Shown: piece by piece, positions 1 to 6,618 of the stretch
Position numbering within the stretch: position 1 is the stretch's first letter
Layout: the number at the start of each line of letters is the position of its first letter
Assembly: GCF_937920395.1 (NCBI RefSeq)
Contig: NZ_CALEVF010000335.1
Span: forward strand, 1-6,618
Source: an uncultured Clostridium sp.
Lineage (GTDB): Bacteria > Bacillota > Clostridia > Clostridiales > Clostridiaceae
Reading direction: 5' to 3'
DNA: 6,618 nt
Position numbers and translations under genes: made by a program
The notes under the pieces: generated by a model
Seen by the model: only the letters and a program-made list of their open reading frames with translations
Databases searched by the model: none
What the model was told of the DNA's origin: nothing

Positions 1-1382
1 TGCAAAGACCAGTCGCATTTTCAAACTGGGTAACAACTGACCCATTAAAACATCCCAATGAACCATACAAAAATGAGGACTTGGTAACAGTTAATGTGGA
101 ACATGTTAAATACCATAATACTTTTAAGGCAGGTATGTTTGCATCTTATCATGTGTACCCTTATTACCCAGATACCTTCAGTCTTCAGACTAATTATGTT
201 AAATTCAAAGGTACGGATGGAAAACCAGATCCTTATTTAGCTTATTTAGAGGAGATTAAAAAATTTCATACTATGCCTGTTTTAATATCGGAATTTGGTA
301 TTCCAGCTTCAAGGGGTAAAGCACATGAAAACAAAGTAACGGGATTTAATCAGGGATTTGTAGATGAGAAAGCTCAAGGGAATATGTTAGTGAAAATGAT
401 GAATGATATACATTTCGCTGGTCTTGCTGGAGGATTAGATTTTTCGTGGCAAGATGAATGGTTTAAGAGAACATGGAACAATAATGATCTTGACTTGCCA
501 GATTCTAGACCATTCTGGCTTAATGCACAGACAAATGAACAACATTTTGGTCTTTTAGCACTTGATCCAGGAAATAAGAAAAGCATCTGTTATATTGATG
601 GTATTTATGATGATTGGGTCAATGATAAACCACTAGTTACAAGTGATAATACTAAACTTTATGTCAAAAGTGACGAAGCGTATGTATATTTAATGATAGA
701 TGATAAAAATTATGATTTTAAAAATGACACTTTATTGATACCCATAGACACAATAAATGGGCAGGGTAATAAAAAATTCCTTCCTTATAAGACAACGTTT
801 AGCAGCGGTGCAGATTTCGTAATTAAGATTCATGGAAAAAATGATTCACACATCCTAGTAGATTCATACTATGACAATTATTATTTTAGATATGGTGTTT
901 TAACAAGTCTAATAAAAACACAACCATCTTATGAAATTAAAAATACAGGAAGATTCAACCATATAATGCTAAATCTTAATAAAGAATTTGTTGTACCAAA
1001 GCTAGGGACTACTATTCCTTTTACTGGTTATGAGACTGGATTACTTAAATATGGCAATGCAAATCCAAAGGATACTGATTTTAATTCGCTTAGTGATTTT
1101 AATTATAATAATGGGAAAATCGAAATAAGAATTCCGTGGCAACTACTTAATGTTATGGATCCATCTGGGAAATATGTGATTGATGATATGTATGCACAAG
1201 GAAAAATATCACCGTTAAAAGTGGATGGGTTTAAATTTGGAGTAGAAAACATGAAAAATGGTGGATCTGCGAATTTAACAATGAGTGAATATGATTGGAA
1301 ACCATGGGAAAAGCCTACGTATCATGAAAGATTAAAACCTTCATATTACATCTTACAAAAGGCATTACAAAAATTAAAATAA
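1..1382 (+). CDS. Glycoside hydrolase-like TIM-barrel protein with C-terminal beta-sandwich (5' end outside window)
   Basis: This is the 3' part of a gene already open at the left edge. The first complete codon is at 3, giving 459 visible residues before the TAA at 1380-1382. A TTG at 81 is not the real start, because conserved protein sequence (QRPVAFSNWVTTDPL, residues 1-15) lies before it. Residues 1 to about 190 are the second half of a clan-A-like TIM barrel, with SYHVYPYYPD (48-57), the likely nucleophile Glu97 in SEFGIP, and FSWQDEW (147-153). Residues about 195-435 form a CBM9/DOMON-like beta-sandwich starting at YIDGIYDDW (197-205) and containing IRIPW (375-379) and WEKP (435-438). 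The next gene is a paralogue 42 bases downstream. By alignment to it, about 600 residues, including any membrane anchor and the general acid/base, lie upstream. The protein probably acts outside the membrane on a polysaccharide. The fold class is fairly sure; substrate and activity are unknown. Confidence 0.85.
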   Translation, partial: QRPVAFSNWVTTDPLKHPNEPYKNEDLVTVNVEHVKYHNTFKAGMFASYHVYPYYPDTFSLQTNYVKFKGTDGKPDPYLAYLEEIKKFHTMPVLISEFGIPASRGKAHENKVTGFNQGFVDEKAQGNMLVKMMNDIHFAGLAGGLDFSWQDEWFKRTWNNNDLDLPDSRPFWLNAQTNEQHFGLLALDPGNKKSICYIDGIYDDWVNDKPLVTSDNTKLYVKSDEAYVYLMIDDKNYDFKNDTLLIPIDTINGQGNKKFLPYKTTFSSGADFVIKIHGKNDSHILVDSYYDNYYFRYGVLTSLIKTQPSYEIKNTGRFNHIMLNLNKEFVVPKLGTTIPFTGYETGLLKYGNANPKDTDFNSLSDFNYNNGKIEIRIPWQLLNVMDPSGKYVIDDMYAQGKISPLKVDGFKFGVENMKNGGSANLTMSEYDWKPWEKPTYHERLKPSYYILQKALQKLK

Positions 1383-1413
1383 AAACTTTTCGATCAAATA
1401 ATAAATAGTAAAT

Positions 1414-1417
1414 GAGG
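1414..1417 (+). promoter_or_regulatory. Shine-Dalgarno site that decides the start of the second glycosidase-like gene
   Basis: GAGG lies 7 bases before the ATG at 1425 but only 1 base before the in-frame ATG at 1419. Normal spacing favours 1425, which shortens the protein by two residues. The 42-base gap after the previous stop shows no hairpin with a T-tract, so read-through from the upstream gene is likely. Confidence 0.6.
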
Positions 1418-1424
1418 AATGAAT

Positions 1425-4400
1425 ATGGGAATAAGACATATTAAGATTAAAATATTAATTTTTGTATCATTATTTTTAGCATTATTGACACCTTTTATAT
1501 TGTGGAGGATTATGCCAAAGAAGAATCTTCAAATAGTTGTATTAAATAAAACTTTTCCTATTCTATCGTCATCAAAGGGTAAAATAACCGGATTAGATTA
1601 TAGCAAACAAAGTGGACTATTTTGGGCCATGGATCACCTTAGAATAAAAAATCCAGATACTAATAAATTGTATAATACGACTAAAGATTATTATGGAAAT
1701 TTTGTTGTTGATGGAAAACTTTCAAATAAACCTCTAAGTAAATTAATAAAAGTGCCAGACGTAATTTATATTTCAGATACCTATGGAACAGGTGACTCTA
1801 AAATCAATGGTAAAGAAGCAAAGGGTATTTCGGGCCTTACTAAAGATGAAGTTGGCTTAATTGCAACATCGGCCGCTAAAGGAACAACTATTATTGGGGA
1901 ATATAATATAGCAAAAGAGCCTACAAAGGCAAGTGTGTCGAATGAACTTTCTGATATATTTGGAGTTAACTTTACTGGCTGGGCAGGCAAGTTTTTTACT
2001 GATTTGTCATCTACTCATGATGTTCCAAATTGGATTAAAACAATATATGAATCACAATACGGTAAAAAGTGGGACATAACTGGCGCAGGAATAGTAATAG
2101 CGGGGAATAATAGAATTATAATTCTTAAACAGGGAAAAGACTTTAAAGGAAAATCAATAAACTTTTCAATGACCAGCGGCAAAGGGTTTAATCTAAAAAC
2201 TATTAATTATTATAACTGGTTTGAAATTGTAAAACCAAAAGACGATAAATCAGTTATTGCTTGGTATGATTTGAATTTGACAGCTGACGGAGCAAAACAA
2301 ATGAAATTATTTGGACTAGGAGAGAAATTTGCTGCAATTATCATGAATAAATCTAGTGTTAAAAAAACATATTACTTTGCTGGTGATTTTTGTGACTATA
2401 GGGAAACTGTAAAAGCATATTCATTTTTAGGTGCAGCAAATTTATATAAAATGTTCAGCATTGATAGTGAAGGCGATAATTCATATTTTTATTGGAATTT
2501 TTATCAACCGTTTATGTCAAAGGTATTAAAAGAACTTAAACCATTGGACAAAAATATTGTTTTTAAGTCTAACGAAGGGATTACTAAAGATGGTACGAAT
2601 CTTGCGTCAAAGGTTTCTTCTAAGTATATGTCTGTTTATCAAAATGGAGTTTGGAATAAGATGTACGTGAAAGGAGTGGATATAGGAACTTCCATGCCAG
2701 GTATTGCTAAAGGAAAATTTCCAAGCGATAACATAGTATATTCGTCGTGGCTCCAAAAGATAGGAAAGATGAATGTTAACTGCATAAGAGTTTATACACT
2801 TATGCCTTGTGGATTTTATCGTGCACTTGATATTTATAATTCTCTTAATCCAGATAAGAAGTTATATTTGTTTCAAAATATATCGGTAAAGGATCAGAAA
2901 AAGGATCAAAATTTTATTAGTAAAGATTATAAAAAAGCTTACCAAAAGGCTACGCAGGATACTATTAATGCTATTCATGGAAAAACATCAGTTAAAATAA
3001 ATGATGGACAAGATTCAGATTTATATATTAATGATGTTTCAGGGTACGTACTTGGATATTTAGCAGATCCAGGCTTAAACACAACTAATGTGATAGCAAC
3101 TAATAAAGCCAATCCACTATATAAATATAAAGGAGAATATGTTTCATCTGGAATTAATTCTAATCCGACAGAATCATGGCTAGCATCCATTAGTGATGAA
3201 ATATATAAATATGAGCAAAAGGTGTACAAGATGCAACATCCAGTGGCAATTACAATGATACCGGAACTTGATGTTCTTCATCACGATAAGGCAGGGGTTA
3301 ACAGGATTGATGACTTGGCTACAATTGATATTAATAATATTAACATTTCAAGCAAGGTTAAGTGTGGATTCTTTGGTGCTTATAACATTTTCCCTGATCA
3401 TCCAGGGTTTATGGCGGGGGAAACAGGTAAGGTTAAACCTGGATATACTTTCTACAAACAATACATGGACAAGTTTATGAAAACTCAAAAAAAATATCCT
3501 GTTTTAGTAAGTGAATTTGGTATTCCTACAAATATGGGGGCAGCTCGAATAAAAGGACTTGGATACGCAAAGGGTGAAAATAGTGAGGTTATACAAGGAC
3601 AAGGAATAGCAACTATGATGAATATAATAAAAAACAGCGGCTGTATGGGTGGTCTTATTTATGAATGGGCTGACGAATGGGGGAGCAGTGGGCCTAGCAC
3701 AGCGTCTTTAATGATACCGTCTGAGAGAAGTAATTTATGGCATAACATGATTGAACCTGCTCAGAATTATGGGATTTTAGCTTTAGAATCACCAGTTCCC
3801 AAAGACTATTCTACAACGATCAAGGCAGTAAAACCCTTACAATCAATAGCATATACAGCAGATGAATCTTACCTGTATATAAAATCAAGTTTTGACAAAT
3901 TACCTGATTTTAATAAAAAAAGTTTGTTGATTTATTTGGATACTATTGATAAAAGGAAGGGAGAACATATGCTAACACCTAATAAAAATGAAAATTGGTC
4001 AGGTGTTGAGTATGAAATTAACATACAAAATAAAAATAAGGCCAATCTATTGGTAACACCAACTTATAATACAAGTAAAGGATCTTATTATACTAGTTTG
4101 ACAACTACTAGTATTTTTGAAAATGAATCCACTTTGGTGCAAGGGAACTTTGATGATAACATTAATAATTTTTATTTTGAGGGTACTAGGCTTTATATAA
4201 GAATCCCATGGACACAATTAAACGTTACAGATCCATCTAGCCTACTAGTATTAGATGACAAGAAAAATAAAGGGACAGTTAATGTGATAGATAAGTTAAG
4301 AGTGAGAACAACTGAAGGTATAGTGGGGTCTGTTATTATTAAGGATAAAATAACGAAAAAGATAGATTATCATTTCCCAAAAAACATTTATGATTCAGGA

Positions 4401-4496
4401 AATAGAGCATTTACTTGGAGCACTTGGGAAAAGCCAAATTATGTTTCACGTAATAAAAAAAGCTATGATATTATAAAAACAATCCTTGCACCTTAA
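1425..4496 (+). CDS. Membrane-anchored glycosidase-like protein: amidotransferase-like region, TIM barrel, beta-sandwich; probable pseudoenzyme
   Basis: This is a complete gene of 1023 residues from the ATG at 1425 (1025 from the alternative ATG at 1419). A short basic N-terminus and hydrophobic segment (about 10-27) suggest a signal anchor with the body outside the membrane. Residues about 35-325 resemble a class I amidotransferase/ThuA-like Rossmann domain (DVIYISDTYG from 112, GEYNI near 160, FGVNFTGWAG 179-188). They contain no cysteine before Cys323, so no amidotransferase nucleophile. Residues about 400-790 are a TIM barrel with CIRVYTLMPCGFYRAL near 453-468 and the likely nucleophile Glu697 in SEFGIP. 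Residues about 795-1005 are a beta-sandwich with IRIPW (925-929) and WEKP (1001-1004). Compared with the upstream paralogue, the barrel has lost conserved positions (NW to MI at 611-612; His to Asn654). At the usual acid/base strand it reads LGYLADP (543-549), without a Glu. I infer a polysaccharide-binding or regulatory role rather than hydrolysis. The architecture is fairly sure; the function is not. Confidence 0.85.
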   Translation: MGIRHIKIKILIFVSLFLALLTPFILWRIMPKKNLQIVVLNKTFPILSSSKGKITGLDYSKQSGLFWAMDHLRIKNPDTNKLYNTTKDYYGNFVVDGKLSNKPLSKLIKVPDVIYISDTYGTGDSKINGKEAKGISGLTKDEVGLIATSAAKGTTIIGEYNIAKEPTKASVSNELSDIFGVNFTGWAGKFFTDLSSTHDVPNWIKTIYESQYGKKWDITGAGIVIAGNNRIIILKQGKDFKGKSINFSMTSGKGFNLKTINYYNWFEIVKPKDDKSVIAWYDLNLTADGAKQMKLFGLGEKFAAIIMNKSSVKKTYYFAGDFCDYRETVKAYSFLGAANLYKMFSIDSEGDNSYFYWNFYQPFMSKVLKELKPLDKNIVFKSNEGITKDGTNLASKVSSKYMSVYQNGVWNKMYVKGVDIGTSMPGIAKGKFPSDNIVYSSWLQKIGKMNVNCIRVYTLMPCGFYRALDIYNSLNPDKKLYLFQNISVKDQKKDQNFISKDYKKAYQKATQDTINAIHGKTSVKINDGQDSDLYINDVSGYVLGYLADPGLNTTNVIATNKANPLYKYKGEYVSSGINSNPTESWLASISDEIYKYEQKVYKMQHPVAITMIPELDVLHHDKAGVNRIDDLATIDINNINISSKVKCGFFGAYNIFPDHPGFMAGETGKVKPGYTFYKQYMDKFMKTQKKYPVLVSEFGIPTNMGAARIKGLGYAKGENSEVIQGQGIATMMNIIKNSGCMGGLIYEWADEWGSSGPSTASLMIPSERSNLWHNMIEPAQNYGILALESPVPKDYSTTIKAVKPLQSIAYTADESYLYIKSSFDKLPDFNKKSLLIYLDTIDKRKGEHMLTPNKNENWSGVEYEINIQNKNKANLLVTPTYNTSKGSYYTSLTTTSIFENESTLVQGNFDDNINNFYFEGTRLYIRIPWTQLNVTDPSSLLVLDDKKNKGTVNVIDKLRVRTTEGIVGSVIIKDKITKKIDYHFPKNIYDSGNRAFTWSTWEKPNYVSRNKKSYDIIKTILAP

Positions 4497-4503
4497 CTTA
4501 AGG
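4491..4503. repeat. 13-base palindrome across the stop codon of the second glycosidase-like gene
   Basis: CCTTAACTTAAGG is a perfect inverted repeat around a central C and covers the TAA at 4494-4496. As RNA it could form a 5-bp stem with a 3-base loop. It is followed by a second TAAGG (4504-4508) that is part of a Shine-Dalgarno site, so CCTTA at 4491-4495 could pair with either copy. It has no T-tract and is too weak for a terminator. It may be chance. Confidence 0.35.
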
Positions 4504-4510
4504 TAAGGAG
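4504..4510 (+). promoter_or_regulatory. Strong Shine-Dalgarno site for a 15-codon leader ORF
   Basis: TAAGGAG stands 8 bases before an ATG at 4519 that is not the start of the HEAT-repeat gene. It is the best Shine-Dalgarno match in the window, better than the AAAGGGG that serves the HEAT gene, so ribosomes could well start here. Confidence 0.5.
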
Positions 4511-4518
4511 CATAATTA

Positions 4519-4566
4519 ATGATTTGTTATAAAAATACAGATAGAAAGGGGAATAAATATGGATAA
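4519..4566 (+). CDS. Possible leader ORF (15 codons) overlapping the start of the HEAT-repeat gene
   Basis: An ATG with well-spaced TAAGGAG opens a frame reading MICYKNTDRKGNKYG, with stop TAA at 4564-4566. The stop lies 8 bases into the HEAT-repeat gene in another frame, and the frame runs through that gene's own Shine-Dalgarno site (4545-4551). This is a classic layout for translational coupling: a ribosome ending at 4566 could restart at 4559. The peptide itself has no recognisable motif, is mildly basic, and is probably not functional as a protein. It could also be a chance reading frame in an AT-rich gap. Confidence 0.35.
   Translation: MICYKNTDRKGNKYG
4545..4551 (+). promoter_or_regulatory. 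Shine-Dalgarno site of the HEAT-repeat gene
   Basis: AAAGGGG lies 7 bases before the ATG at 4559 and fixes that start. It is inside the possible leader ORF, so translation of that ORF would pass over it. Confidence 0.6.
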
Positions 4567-5623
4567 AACAGCATCGTATTTATTGATTATTTCAGCAGGA
4601 TTATTGGTGATTTATAGTGCTTTAATTATTTATGTGTGGTTTTTTAGATACTTCAGTGATTTAACAACTAATAAAGAAAAAGGGAACTTAGAGAGGATGT
4701 TTTCAAGAATTTTAAAAGTTACAAATAATGAAACAGTTAATTTTGGAAACATAAAAGAAGTTCAAGAACTTACGTCATTTGTTAAAGGGAGTGGTTCAAG
4801 AAAAGAATCATTAATTAATATAATCATTAATTATGAGGATGATTTTATTGAAACTAATCATCCTTTATTAATGAATTTATGTGAAGTAACAGAAATTAAA
4901 TCATACTTAATAAAGAGGCTTACTTCAAAAAGTTCTTTTAAAAAATCATTAGCTTGTCGTCAGCTGGGTATTTTAAAACTTGAAAATACTGCGAAATATA
5001 TTCGTAAACTTAGTTATTGTAAAGATAAGGATGTCAGATATAATGTATTTCTAACTCTTGCAAAACTTGGTAACTTAGAAGGGATAGTGGACATATTAAC
5101 AAAAGACTATGAAGATGTACACTTATCTCACCGGGCGGTTATTGAGATAATTTCATCTTTTACTGGATCAAAACAAGAGTTGTTTCAAAAAACTTTACCA
5201 CTTAGTGATGATTATGTCAGAGGAGTTTTAATAAAAGCTGCTGCCCAATATAAAATTGAAGGACTTAGAGATTATTATATTAAATATTTAAAGAGTGAGG
5301 ATAAGAATCTTAGAATAGCATGCATTAGAGCTTTGTGTGATCTTAAAAATTCTAATAATGAAGAGTATATAATAAATATGCTTTACGATAAGCAGTGGGA
5401 AGTAAGAGCAGCAGCTGCAAAAAGTCTCCAAACAATTGGTACGAGTAGTAGCTTTGTTGCACTTGCAAAAACTGCTGGCGATAGTGAATGGTGGGTAAGA
5501 CATAACGCTGCATGTACTCTTATTTTACTCAATGGTGGAAAAGAATATGCGACAAATATAATAAATTCCAAGGATAAATACGCAAAAGAAGCCGTTGAAA
5601 ATGCTATAGAAATGATATCATAA
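4559..5623 (+). CDS. Membrane-anchored HEAT-repeat protein, likely partner of the downstream glycosyltransferase
   Basis: This 354-residue protein starts at an ATG with AAAGGGG 7 bases upstream. Residues about 6-30 form one strong hydrophobic segment, followed by FRYFSDLTTNKEKGN; the charges suggest the rest is in the cytoplasm. From about 125 to the end the chain is a series of paired helices of HEAT type. Helix-start signatures include KDVRYNVFLTLAKLG (157-171), DYVRGVLIKAAAQY (218-231), NLRIACIRALCDLKN (250-264), WEVRAAAAKSLQTIG (280-294) and WWVRHNAACTLILLNG (311-326). No catalytic motif is visible, so it is probably a protein-binding scaffold. It sits 40 bases before a family 2 glycosyltransferase; I recall HEAT-repeat genes beside synthases of this type in several bacterial phyla, which suggests a complex at the inner face of the membrane. 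Its role in polymer synthesis or regulation is inferred. The fold is clear, the partner unproven. Confidence 0.88.
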   Translation: MDKTASYLLIISAGLLVIYSALIIYVWFFRYFSDLTTNKEKGNLERMFSRILKVTNNETVNFGNIKEVQELTSFVKGSGSRKESLINIIINYEDDFIETNHPLLMNLCEVTEIKSYLIKRLTSKSSFKKSLACRQLGILKLENTAKYIRKLSYCKDKDVRYNVFLTLAKLGNLEGIVDILTKDYEDVHLSHRAVIEIISSFTGSKQELFQKTLPLSDDYVRGVLIKAAAQYKIEGLRDYYIKYLKSEDKNLRIACIRALCDLKNSNNEEYIINMLYDKQWEVRAAAAKSLQTIGTSSSFVALAKTAGDSEWWVRHNAACTLILLNGGKEYATNIINSKDKYAKEAVENAIEMIS

Positions 5624-5643
5624 TCAAAATTTAGTCTAAAACT

Positions 5644-5655
5644 AAGGAAGGTGGG
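5644..5655 (+). promoter_or_regulatory. Extended Shine-Dalgarno region of the glycosyltransferase gene
   Basis: AAGGAAGGTGGG is a double purine-rich site. Its second half (AAGGTGG, 5648-5654) is 9 bases before the true ATG at 5664. Its first half is about 8 bases before another ATG at 5656, which opens a 24-codon frame ending at 5730. Protein homology decides for 5664. The gap after the HEAT-repeat stop is 40 bases with no terminator. Confidence 0.55.
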
Positions 5656-5663
5656 ATGTATAA

Positions 5664-6618
5664 ATGTATATACTTAGAATGTTTATTATATCTTTTAGTG
5701 TGTTTTGCATTATATATACAATCGCAATAAATATTTTTTATAATGTGCAAATGGGTATTTCATTTTTAGATATATTAGGTTATATGAAAAAGATGAAAGC
5801 TTCTGATTACAAAAGATATAGTGAATCAAAAAACATGATTCCAATATCTATAATTGTACCTGCTTATAATGAAGAAAAAACTATTGTTGATAATATTAAA
5901 TCTTTACTTTCGTTAAACTATTTGGAATACGAAATTATTATTGTAAATGATGGTTCAAAGGATGATACAAAAGAGAAAATAATAAAAGAATTTAATCTTA
6001 AGAAGGTAAATCAACCTGTAAAAAACAGTTTGAAGACTAAGGAAGTTTTAGGAATTTACCGTAATACAAACTATGAAAACTTAATACTTGTAGATAAATT
6101 AAATGGAGGAAAAGCGGATGCACTTAATGCCGGCATAAATATATCAAAATATCCTATTTTTGCATCTATAGATGCGGACTCTATACTAGAAAAAGATTCT
6201 CTTATTAAGCTTACAATGTCATTTGTTGAAAAACCGGAAACAATAGCAGTAGGTGGAATTGTAAGGATTGCAAATGGGTCTATAATTAAAAACGGGGAAC
6301 TTATCAGAATGAATATCCCTAAAAGCAAAATTGCAATATTTCAGATTGTTGAATATCTTCGTGCTTTCCTTACTGGACGTGCAAGCCTTAGTAAATTACA
6401 CTCTATCTTGATTATTTCTGGTGCATTTGGAGCTTTTAATAAAAAAGCTGTTATTAATTGTGGGGGGTACAAGGTTAATATAATTGGTGAGGATATGGAG
6501 ATAATTGTAAGACTTCATAAAACAATGAAAGACCAAAAGAAGAAGTATAATATTGAATTTTTGGCAGAACCAATATGTTGGACTCAAGCGCCTGAATCCT
6601 TTAAGGATTTAAGAACTC
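5664..6618 (+). CDS. Family 2 glycosyltransferase, processive membrane synthase type (3' end outside window)
   Basis: 318 residues are visible before the right edge. An N-terminal hydrophobic segment (about 5-28) is followed by a GT-A catalytic domain. Visible motifs are IIVPAYNEE (63-71), VNDGS with Asp96 (94-98), NGGKADALNAG (147-157), the metal- and nucleotide-binding DAD at 170-172, SGAFGAF (252-258), and GED at 275-277 with Asp277 in the place of the catalytic Asp of the TED motif. It ends in CWTQAPESFKDLRT, just before the place where the family carries its Q/RxxRW acceptor-binding motif and C-terminal membrane helices. The type resembles PgaC/BcsA-like enzymes (COG1215) that polymerise a sugar from a nucleotide donor and move the chain through the membrane. 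The sugar cannot be told. All catalytic residues in view are intact. It is probably in one operon with the HEAT-repeat gene and the two glycosidase-like genes. The family is near certain; processivity and product are inferred. Confidence 0.93.
   Translation, partial: MYILRMFIISFSVFCIIYTIAINIFYNVQMGISFLDILGYMKKMKASDYKRYSESKNMIPISIIVPAYNEEKTIVDNIKSLLSLNYLEYEIIIVNDGSKDDTKEKIIKEFNLKKVNQPVKNSLKTKEVLGIYRNTNYENLILVDKLNGGKADALNAGINISKYPIFASIDADSILEKDSLIKLTMSFVEKPETIAVGGIVRIANGSIIKNGELIRMNIPKSKIAIFQIVEYLRAFLTGRASLSKLHSILIISGAFGAFNKKAVINCGGYKVNIIGEDMEIIVRLHKTMKDQKKKYNIEFLAEPICWTQAPESFKDLRT

Noticed and set aside
374..586. Antisense open frame of 70 codons within the first gene
   Set aside because: It lies wholly opposite conserved barrel sequence, has no Shine-Dalgarno support and no recognisable motif; it is a shadow of the coding strand.
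81..1382. TTG at 81 as the start of the first gene
   Set aside because: The same frame is open to the left edge and encodes conserved family sequence (NWVTTDPL) before 81, so the gene starts upstream of the window.
3268..3480. Same-strand open frame of 70 codons inside the second glycosidase-like gene
   Set aside because: It overlaps the TIM-barrel coding region in another frame, and the main frame is the one with homology to the paralogue.
4491..4510. Intrinsic terminator after the second glycosidase-like gene
   Set aside because: The stem is only about 5 bp, AT-rich, and followed by purines rather than a T-tract.
5288..5571. Two overlapping antisense open frames opposite the HEAT repeats
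   Set aside because: They are low-complexity, cysteine-rich shadows opposite well-formed HEAT helices, with no upstream initiation signals.
6071..6587. Antisense open frames opposite the glycosyltransferase
   Set aside because: The + strand frame here carries intact DAD, GED and SGAFGAF motifs, so the opposite frames are shadows.

Overview
The window is strongly AT-rich. It uses AGA and ATA codons freely, has tightly packed genes all on the + strand, and has purine-rich Shine-Dalgarno sites before each start. Together these suggest a low-GC Firmicute, most likely a Clostridium-like organism. That is an inference from composition and gene style; no species marker is present.

Layout: (1) positions 1-1382 hold the 3' part of a glycosidase-like gene. 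Its TIM-barrel end and C-terminal beta-sandwich are visible, but its start lies upstream of the window. (2) Positions 1425-4496 hold a full-length paralogue: a membrane-anchored, extracytoplasmic protein with an amidotransferase-like Rossmann region, a TIM barrel and the same C-terminal beta-sandwich. Its barrel has diverged at several places where the first gene looks canonical. (3) Positions 4497-4566 hold a short palindrome over the stop codon and a well-placed Shine-Dalgarno and ATG opening a 15-codon reading frame, whose stop overlaps the next start. (4) Positions 4559-5623 hold a membrane-anchored HEAT-repeat protein. (5) Position 5664 to the right edge holds the start of a processive-type family 2 glycosyltransferase, cut off by the window. 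No non-coding stretch longer than about 65 bases occurs, and I see no terminator, tRNA, rRNA, CRISPR or mobile element.

The gaps of about 40-60 bases without terminators suggest one operon. The set resembles a synthase-dependent cell-surface polysaccharide system: a membrane glycosyltransferase would make the polymer, a HEAT-repeat protein could act as membrane scaffold, and two extracytoplasmic glycosidase-like proteins could trim, bind or guide it. The polymer cannot be named from this sequence. The most interesting points are the tandem pair of one probably active and one probably inactive glycosidase-like protein, the HEAT partner of the synthase, and the possible translationally coupled leader ORF before the HEAT gene.
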